Part shown: piece after piece, positions 1 to 4,365 of the stretch
Layout: every line of letters begins with the position of its first letter
Position numbering within the stretch: position 1 is the stretch's first letter
NCBI GenBank assembly: GCA_023436385.1
Contig: JAEZJH010000393.1
Coordinates: 1 to 5,682 of the forward strand
Length of the DNA: 5,682 nucleotides
Reading direction: 5' to 3'
DNA from: Pseudomonadota bacterium
Lineage (GTDB): Bacteria; Myxococcota; Myxococcia; Myxococcales; Vulgatibacteraceae
Position numbers and translations under genes: made by a program
Notes under the pieces: model-generated
What the model saw: the letters and a program-made list of their open reading frames with translations, nothing else
What the model was told of the DNA's origin: nothing
Databases searched by the model: none

Positions 1-347
1 CGCCAGGCTGGCCGCCTCCGCCAAAAGCGGCCTCATCGCCGGGTTCCCCGCCACCGGATCGCCGGTCGGTTCGATGCCGGGCGCATCGGCGCCTTCTCGC
101 ACCGCGAAGGGGCGGGCGAGCGGGAGCCACGCACGTCGATCGATCCGGCGCCGAGCAAGGTGCCCGAACACATGACGACGGCGCGCGGCGAAGGCGACTT
201 CCCGACCGGGGCGGCGGGCCACGGTGGCGGCCCGTAGGTCTTGCCGGTTTTGGAGCGGCCTTCCGGTATCACGGGGAGCGGGCAGGACCCCAGGGGCGAC
301 GAGCTTCGCCCGCCGGTCGATGGTCCGGCCGTTGCCGGATCCCGGGC
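1..347. other. Left-edge region without a confidently assigned gene
   Basis: No reading frame here is convincing enough to call. On the plus strand, the frame starting at base 1 is open from the window edge to a TAG at 235-237. Its codons from about base 61 have G/C-rich third positions (few A/T), so it could be the C-terminal end of an upstream gene. On the minus strand, a frame open through the left edge reads plausibly over bases 1-60 (start options: ATG at 36-34, GTG at 54-52 or GTG at 102-100), so a divergent gene leaving the window is an alternative. No usable Shine-Dalgarno sequence precedes these starts. Neither reading matches a family I recognise. Bases 238-347 look non-coding and contain a hairpin at 322-341. 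Confidence 0.4.
322..341. repeat. Hairpin upstream of the sulfatase gene
   Basis: TCCGGC (324-329) and GCCGGA (334-339) are perfect inverted repeats around a four-base CGTT loop. The stem extends outward by a G-T wobble (323/340) and a G-C pair (322/341), giving about eight pairs. It lies 67 bases before the sulfatase start. There is no following T-run, so it is not a classical intrinsic terminator. It could be a leader structure of the sulfatase mRNA, a terminator for something upstream, or chance in GC-rich DNA. Confidence 0.35.
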
Positions 348-407
348 ATGCCGCAAGGTTCCCGCTGCAGTCGAGGCGATCGGGGAGCACCGGGAGACGA
401 GAGAGCG

Positions 408-1727
408 ATGCAGGAACGGACGCAGCCGGCGGGAACGCGCCACGGCGGCACGCGGCGGCCGAACTTCGTCTTCATCCTCGCCGACGATCTCGGCTACGCC
501 GACCTCCACTGCTACGGGGGCCGGACCAACTGCTCCCCCAACCTCGACCGGCTGGCGTCCGAGGGTCTCCTCTTCACCGACGGCTACGCCAACTCCTCGG
601 TCTGCTCGCCGTCTCGTTTTGCGATCGCCACGGGCCGCTACCAGCACCGGCTGCGCGGCGGCTTCGACGAGCCGATCGCCAGCGCCGCGCCGGAGCTGGG
701 CTTGCCGCCGGAGCACCCGACGATGGCCTCCCTCCTGCGCGACGCGGGCTATGCCACCGCCCTCGTCGGCAAGTGGCATCTCGGGTCCCGGCCCTGGTAC
801 GGCCCGCTCCAGAGCGGCTACCAGGAGTTCTTCGGGCATCGCACCGGCGCGGTCGACTTCTTCTCCCACACCGGTCTCCACGCCCACGACCTCTGGGAGG
901 GAGACGAGGAGGTCTTCCGGGAGGGATACCTGACCGACCTCCTCACCGACCGGGCCGTGGAGTTCATCCGCCGCCAGTCGACCGGCCAGCCGTTCCTGCT
1001 CTCGCTCCACTACAACGCGCCGCACTGGCCCTGGGAGACCCGGAGCGACCAGGCGGAGTCGGGCCGCATCGGCCGGAAGATCGCCCATCTCGACGGCGGC
1101 TCGGTCGCCACCTACCTGGAGATGATTCGCATCATGGACGAGGGGATCGGGCGGGTGCTCGAGGCGATCGATCAACTCGGGGCGCGCGACCAGACGTTGG
1201 TGGTCTTCACCAGCGACAACGGCGGCGAGCGCTACTCCGACACCTACCCGCTCGTCGGCAAGAAGATGGACCTCCTCGAGGGCGGCATCCGGGTGCCCTA
1301 CCTGGTGCGCTGGCCCGCCCGGCTCCCCGCCGGCCAGACCTACGATCGCCTCGCCATCGGGATGGATTGGATGCCCACCTTCCTCGCCGCCGCCGGCGTG
1401 TCCGCGCATCCGGACTATCCGCTCGACGGGATCGACCTGTTCGGCGAGGAGGTGGAGCGCAACCTCTACTGGCGAATGGTCTACCGCGATCAGAAGGCGG
1501 TGCGGTCGGGAGTCTGGAAGTATCTCTCGATCGAGGGCGCCGAGTTCCTCTACGACCTCTCCCGCGACCGGCGCGAGCGCGCCAACCTGCGCTTCCGCGA
1601 GCCGCGGAAGTTCGCGGAGCTGCGCCGGGCCTATTTCGAATGGGACGCGTCGATGCCGCCGCGTCCGGCGGACGCCGCGGTCGCCCTGGAATACACCGCC
1701 GCGACGATGGCGAAGTCCGACGGGTAG
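408..1727 (+). CDS. Formylglycine-dependent sulfatase (arylsulfatase family, S1 type)
   Basis: The 439-residue protein belongs to the alkaline phosphatase-like superfamily and should hydrolyse sulfate esters; the substrate cannot be read from sequence. Near the N-terminus NFVFILADDLGY (19-30) supplies the metal-binding Asp26-Asp27. CSPSR (66-70) is the C-x-P-S-R signature whose Cys66 is normally oxidised to formylglycine, with Arg70 following. GKWHLG (121-126) gives catalytic-site Lys122 and His124. His206 lies in APHWPW, and Asp270-Asn271 in TSDNGG are the second metal-ligand pair. KKMDLLEGGIRVP (285-297) is the usual strand after it, and a short C-terminal subdomain ends with YDL and DRRERANL (381-394). 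I chose ATG 408 because GGGAGA (392-397) lies ten bases upstream and the domain begins soon after. An in-frame ATG at 348 would add 20 unconserved residues. No signal peptide is visible from either start, unlike many exported sulfatases. No maturase is in the window. The stop is 8 bases from the convergent flavin reductase stop. Confidence 0.95.
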   Translation: MQERTQPAGTRHGGTRRPNFVFILADDLGYADLHCYGGRTNCSPNLDRLASEGLLFTDGYANSSVCSPSRFAIATGRYQHRLRGGFDEPIASAAPELGLPPEHPTMASLLRDAGYATALVGKWHLGSRPWYGPLQSGYQEFFGHRTGAVDFFSHTGLHAHDLWEGDEEVFREGYLTDLLTDRAVEFIRRQSTGQPFLLSLHYNAPHWPWETRSDQAESGRIGRKIAHLDGGSVATYLEMIRIMDEGIGRVLEAIDQLGARDQTLVVFTSDNGGERYSDTYPLVGKKMDLLEGGIRVPYLVRWPARLPAGQTYDRLAIGMDWMPTFLAAAGVSAHPDYPLDGIDLFGEEVERNLYWRMVYRDQKAVRSGVWKYLSIEGAEFLYDLSRDRRERANLRFREPRKFAELRRAYFEWDASMPPRPADAAVALEYTAATMAKSDG

Positions 1728-1735
1728 TCCCGCGC

Positions 1736-2308
1736 CTACGGCTTCGCCCGTCCCTCCGCCAGCGAGACCTTCCCGATGAAGGTCTCGAAGGCCTGGAGCC
1801 ACTTCTTCAGAAACTCGACGGTGCTCGGCACGGTGATCGTGCCGTCGTCGGTGATCAGGCCCGGCTTGAAGTGGATGTAGACCTCGGGCTGGGCCAACTC
1901 CGGCGAGTTGACGTAGGAGAGGATGCTCCGGAGGTGCTGCTGCCCGACCGCCGTGCCGATCGCGCCGACCGAGGCCCCGATCACCGAGGAGGGTTTCAAC
2001 GCAAAGACGTTCTGGCCATACGGCCGGGAGCCCCAGTCGATCGCGTTCTTGAGCGAGCCGGGGATGGAGCGGTTGTACTCGGGGGTGACGAAGAGCAGCG
2101 CGTCGACGTCGGCGATCGCCTGCTTGAACTGCCGGGCCACCGGCGGGAAGTCCGCGTCGTAGTCGTAGCTGTAGAGCGGCAGGTCGCGGATCGGGATCTC
2201 GCCGAACTGCAGCGATGGCGGCGCGAGCCGCATCACCGCCTTGGCGAGCTTGCGGTTGATCGACTCCTTGGCCAGGCTGCCGATGAAGACGCCGACTTTG
2301 TAGGCCAC
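1736..2308 (-). CDS. NADPH-dependent FMN reductase (ChrR/azoreductase-like flavoprotein)
   Basis: This is a 190-residue flavodoxin-fold protein of the NADPH-dependent FMN reductase family (PF03358 type), close in layout to E. coli ChrR/YieF. Such enzymes bind FMN and reduce quinones, azo dyes or metal oxyanions with NAD(P)H in the cytoplasm; the natural substrate here is unknown. GSLAKESINRKLA (10-22) is the N-terminal phosphate-binding loop for FMN. TPEYNRSIPGSLKNAIDW (75-92) is the family's hallmark second FMN-contact region. A glycine-rich stretch with GASVGAIG follows, and the C-terminal helix ends at GRAKP. The start is GTG at 2308-2306, preceded at seven bases by a perfect GGAGG. No in-frame ATG exists until hundreds of bases upstream, inside the divergent epimerase. 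The length is normal for the family and nothing looks broken. It is convergent with the sulfatase (8-base gap) and divergent from the epimerase (195-base spacer), so it is probably transcribed alone. Confidence 0.94.
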   Translation of the reverse strand: MAYKVGVFIGSLAKESINRKLAKAVMRLAPPSLQFGEIPIRDLPLYSYDYDADFPPVARQFKQAIADVDALLFVTPEYNRSIPGSLKNAIDWGSRPYGQNVFALKPSSVIGASVGAIGTAVGQQHLRSILSYVNSPELAQPEVYIHFKPGLITDDGTITVPSTVEFLKKWLQAFETFIGKVSLAEGRAKP

Positions 2309-2315
2309 GTGGATG

Positions 2316-2320
2316 CCTCC
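2316..2320 (-). promoter_or_regulatory. Shine-Dalgarno GGAGG deciding the GTG start of the FMN reductase
   Basis: On the minus strand GGAGG is followed by seven bases and then GTG at 2308-2306. This is the only good start signal at the beginning of the conserved flavodoxin domain, and it fixes the N-terminus as (M)AYKVGVF. Confidence 0.8.
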
Positions 2321-2321
2321 C

Positions 2322-2338
2322 CTCCAGTTCGGTTGGAG
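2322..2338. repeat. Inverted repeat next to the FMN reductase ribosome binding site
   Basis: CTCCA (2322-2326) and TGGAG (2334-2338) form a five-base inverted repeat with a seven-base centre. It sits directly upstream of the GGAGG of the minus-strand flavin reductase. It could be an operator half-site pair or a small leader hairpin. Five base pairs is short, so chance is a real possibility. Confidence 0.25.
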
Positions 2339-2352
2339 CGATCCTGGGCAGC

Positions 2353-2385
2353 CCGAAGCCCTTCGGCAGCGGCCCGAAGCGGGCC
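2353..2385. repeat. Cluster of overlapping, mutually exclusive inverted repeats
   Basis: The segment holds CCGAAG (2353-2358), its complement CTTCGG (2361-2366), a second CCGAAG (2374-2379), and the perfect inverted repeat GGCCCG-aag-CGGGCC (2371-2385). CTTCGG can pair with either copy of CCGAAG. Pairing with the second copy (seven-base loop) would break the 2371-2385 hairpin, while pairing with the first copy (five pairs, four-base loop) would allow it. The cluster lies in the divergent spacer, so it could act in the leader of either gene or as a protein-binding site. Confidence 0.35.
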
Positions 2386-2419
2386 ATGCGGTCCGTCGGC
2401 CGCCTGCCCCTCGAGCGCT

Positions 2420-2463
2420 CCGGCACCGGCGGGCCTGGAGAGCGAGCGCAGAGCCCGTGCCGG
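2420..2463. repeat. Long bulged inverted repeat in the epimerase leader
   Basis: CCGGCAC (2420-2426) pairs perfectly with GTGCCGG (2457-2463). Directly inside, GGGC (2431-2434) pairs with GCCC (2453-2456). The result is an 11-pair stem with one four-base bulge (2427-2430) and an 18-base loop that is purine-rich. It ends 40 bases before the epimerase ATG. It may be an RNA structure in the epimerase leader or an operator; function is inferred only from position. Confidence 0.35.
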
Positions 2464-2503
2464 CCCGGCTCCGCCGGAAGGCGCCCGTGGTAGAGAGGGC
2501 CCC

Positions 2504-3550
2504 ATGGTTCCACACGATCCGGCCCGCTTCACCGCCCCTGCCTCGACCCTGGTCACCGGCGCCGCCGGCTTCATCGGGTCCCACGTCGTCGACCACCTCC
2601 TCGCCCGCGGGCACCGGGTGGTGGGGCTGGACGACCTCTCGGGCGGGTTCCGCGAGAACGTCGACCCGCGGGCGACGTTCGTCGAGGGCTCGATCCTCGA
2701 CACCGCGCTGATCGACCGGCTCTTCGCCGAACACCGCTTCGACTACGTCTTCCACCTGGCAGCGTATGCGGCGGAGGGCCTGAGCCACTTCATCCGGCGC
2801 TTCAACTACCAAAACAACCTGATCGGCAGCGTCAACCTGATCAACGCCGCGGTGAACCACGAGGTGCGCTGCTTCGTGTTCACCTCCTCGGCGGCGGTGT
2901 ATGGCCACGCTTCGCCGGCGACCGAGGAGATTCCGCCGGCCCCCGAGGACCCCTACGGCGTGGCCAAGGCGGCGGTCGAGCAGGACCTGCGGATCGCCCG
3001 CGAGCTGCTCGGCCTACGCTATGTCGTCTTCCGTCCCCACAACGTCTACGGCGAGCGGCAGAACATCGGCGACCGCTACCGCAACGTCGTCGGCATCTTC
3101 CTCAACCAGATCCTGCGCGGCGAGCCGCTCACCATCTTCGGCGACGGGACCCAGACCCGGGCCTTCACCCACATCTCCGACGTGGCCCCGGTGATCGCCG
3201 CGTCGATCGAGCGACCGGAGGCCTACGACCAGGTCTTCAACCTCGGCGCCGACCGCCCCTGCACCGTCAACGAGCTGGGAGCGACGGTCAGCCGCGCGAT
3301 GGGTGTCCCCTTCCGCCCCCGGCACCTGCCGCCACGGGTCGAGGTCGCGCACGTCCACCCGTCCCACGAGAAGGCGCGGGCGCTGCTCGGCTACGAGAGC
3401 CGGGTCGCGCTCGAGGCGGGCGTGAGCGCCATGGCCGCCTGGGTGAAGCAGGTCGGCGCGCGAACGAGCCGGAGCTTCGGGGCCCTGGAGATCGAGCGGA
3501 ACCTACCGCCCTCGTGGCGCGATCCGGTCCCGCCCGACGGCCGTCGCTGA
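2504..3550 (+). CDS. NAD-dependent epimerase/dehydratase (extended SDR, UDP-glucose 4-epimerase-like)
   Basis: This 348-residue enzyme should act on a nucleotide-activated sugar, using bound NAD(P) for oxidation-reduction at a sugar carbon, typically in cell-surface polysaccharide synthesis. The Rossmann motif TGAAGFIG (18-25) binds the dinucleotide. Asp43-Asp44 at the end of the second strand favours NAD. FHLAAYAAEG (83-92) is the usual strand-4 region, and TSSAAVYG (127-134) supplies the catalytic Ser. DPYGVAK (149-155) holds the Tyr151-x3-Lys155 pair. RPHNVYGERQN and FGDGTQTRAFTHISDVA are standard substrate-side motifs. The C-terminus continues past the domain with a tail containing EIERNLPPSW. 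The ATG at 2504 is chosen because it opens the domain with about 15 leading residues; a modest AGAGAGG (2492-2498) lies five bases upstream. The open frame extends far upstream, but only as antisense to the flavin reductase. The exact sugar cannot be assigned: GalE-like, dTDP-glucose dehydratase-like and others share these motifs. Confidence 0.93.
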   Translation: MVPHDPARFTAPASTLVTGAAGFIGSHVVDHLLARGHRVVGLDDLSGGFRENVDPRATFVEGSILDTALIDRLFAEHRFDYVFHLAAYAAEGLSHFIRRFNYQNNLIGSVNLINAAVNHEVRCFVFTSSAAVYGHASPATEEIPPAPEDPYGVAKAAVEQDLRIARELLGLRYVVFRPHNVYGERQNIGDRYRNVVGIFLNQILRGEPLTIFGDGTQTRAFTHISDVAPVIAASIERPEAYDQVFNLGADRPCTVNELGATVSRAMGVPFRPRHLPPRVEVAHVHPSHEKARALLGYESRVALEAGVSAMAAWVKQVGARTSRSFGALEIERNLPPSWRDPVPPDGRR

Positions 3551-3578
3551 CGGAGCCCCAGGGCCGGCCCGCCCCCGG

Positions 3579-3602
3579 GACCGCGTGAATCCACGGGCGG
3601 TC
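3579..3602. repeat. Hairpin between the epimerase and FrnE-like genes
   Basis: GACCGC (3579-3584) and GCGGTC (3597-3602) form a six-pair stem with a 12-base loop, 28 bases after the epimerase stop. Only a TTAT sequence follows four bases later, so it is at best a weak terminator. It overlaps the putative -35 of the next gene and might instead be an operator. A perfect 10-base palindrome GGGCCGGCCC lies just before it at 3561-3570. Confidence 0.3.
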
Positions 3603-3613
3603 GCCCTTATACC
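3585..3613 (+). promoter_or_regulatory. Candidate promoter for the FrnE-like gene
   Basis: TATACC (3608-3613) is a four-of-six match to the -10 consensus and one of the few AT-rich patches between genes in this window. GTGAAT (3585-3590), a poor -35 match, lies 17 bases upstream. Transcription would begin near 3620, just before the GGAGG at 3622-3626, leaving a very short leader. The match is weak and the host's sigma factor preferences are unknown. Confidence 0.3.
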
Positions 3614-3621
3614 CGGGGTCC

Positions 3622-3626
3622 GGAGG
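3622..3626 (+). promoter_or_regulatory. Shine-Dalgarno GGAGG of the FrnE-like gene
   Basis: GGAGG sits six bases before ATG 3633. It decides for that start over the in-frame GTG at 3585, which would add 16 residues (through VRRFP) that do not belong to the thioredoxin fold. Confidence 0.8.
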
Positions 3627-3632
3627 TTTCCG

Positions 3633-4340
3633 ATGAAGGTCGAGATCTGGTCCGACGTGATCTGCCCCTGGTGCGGCCTCGGCCAGCACCGCCTCGATCG
3701 CGCCCTCGCGGCGTTTCCCCGCCGCGAGGCAGTCGAGGTCGTCCACCGCTCCTTCCTCCTCGACCCCGACGCCGGGCCCGGCGTGCGACCGGTGCGGGAG
3801 AGCCTGGCCCGGAAGTACCGGCTGGACGACGCGCAGCTCGACGCCACCTTCGCCCGGATCGAATCGCTGGCGGCGGCCGATGGCCTCACCCCCTACCATG
3901 TGGGCGAAAACGTCACCGGAAACACCCGGCTCGCCCACGAGCTCCTCGCCCTGGCGTCGGCCCGGGGTCTCGAGGAGGTGGCCTGGAAACGCCTGTATCG
4001 GGCCTACTTCGGCGAGCGCCGCTCGATCTTCGACCTCGACTCCCTGGTGGCCCTGGGGCAGGACGTCGGCCTCGATCCCGAGGAGGTGCGTGCCGCCCTC
4101 GCCGACGGCCGGTACCGGGCCAGGGTGGACGCCGATGACCGGGAGGCCCGGGCCCTGGGCGCCACCGGCGTGCCCTTCGTGGTGATCGACCGCCGCTACG
4201 GCGTGGCGGGCGCCCAGCCCACCGAGGTCTTCCTCCAGGCGCTCCAGCGAGCCTGGGGCGAGCGTCCGGCCGTGGAGCTTGTCTCCGCCGGGGACGCCGC
4301 CTGCGGCCCCGACGGCTGCGAGCTTCCCCGGAAGGCGTGA
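3633..4340 (+). CDS. DsbA-family oxidoreductase, FrnE-like, with CPWC and CX4C motifs
   Basis: This 235-residue protein matches the FrnE-type DsbA family: a thioredoxin fold with an inserted helical domain, acting as a cytoplasmic thiol-disulfide oxidoreductase or isomerase. The first strand VEIWSDVICPWC (3-14) ends in the active-site CPWC (Cys11, Cys14). The helical insert includes LARKYRLDD and GNTRLAHELLALA, both typical of the family. TGVPFVVID contains the cis-proline loop (Pro181). Near the C-terminus CGPDGC gives a second pair, Cys224 and Cys229, spaced as CX4C, which is also known from Deinococcus FrnE. No signal peptide precedes the domain, which fits a cytoplasmic location. Length is normal. 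The gene follows the epimerase on the same strand after 82 bases and has its own good ribosome binding site. It converges on the next gene with 25 bases between stops. Members are often linked to oxidative stress or polyketide gene clusters; neither is shown here. Confidence 0.93.
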   Translation: MKVEIWSDVICPWCGLGQHRLDRALAAFPRREAVEVVHRSFLLDPDAGPGVRPVRESLARKYRLDDAQLDATFARIESLAAADGLTPYHVGENVTGNTRLAHELLALASARGLEEVAWKRLYRAYFGERRSIFDLDSLVALGQDVGLDPEEVRAALADGRYRARVDADDREARALGATGVPFVVIDRRYGVAGAQPTEVFLQALQRAWGERPAVELVSAGDAACGPDGCELPRKA

Positions 4341-4341
4341 G

Positions 4342-4361
4342 GCCCGACCGCGCCCTCGGGC
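4342..4361. terminator. Possible bidirectional terminator hairpin between convergent genes
   Basis: GCCCGA (4342-4347) and TCGGGC (4356-4361) form a perfect six-pair stem with an eight-base loop, filling most of the 25-base gap between the FrnE-like stop and the stop of the minus-strand gene. There is no T-run on either side. Position favours a terminator; the sequence alone does not prove it. Confidence 0.4.
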
Positions 4362-4365
4362 GTCG

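Noticed and set aside
241..272. TTGCCG and TATCAC as a sulfatase promoter
   Set aside because: The spacing is 20 bases and the -10 match is poor, so it is not supportable as a promoter.
2491..2496. TAGAGA as a -10 element for a leaderless epimerase transcript
   Set aside because: It has no supporting -35 and overlaps the probable ribosome binding site AGAGAGG; the resemblance to a -10 box is too weak to annotate.
33..2513. An 826-codon minus-strand open frame
   Set aside because: It is antisense to the sulfatase and out of frame with the flavin reductase on the same strand. Its composition is Arg/Gly/Ala-rich with no motif, which is typical of a shadow frame.
224..3550. A single 1108-codon plus-strand open frame
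   Set aside because: Only its last 348 codons (from ATG 2504) form a recognisable protein. The rest runs out of frame through the sulfatase and antisense to the flavin reductase, and stays open because stop codons are rare in GC-rich DNA.
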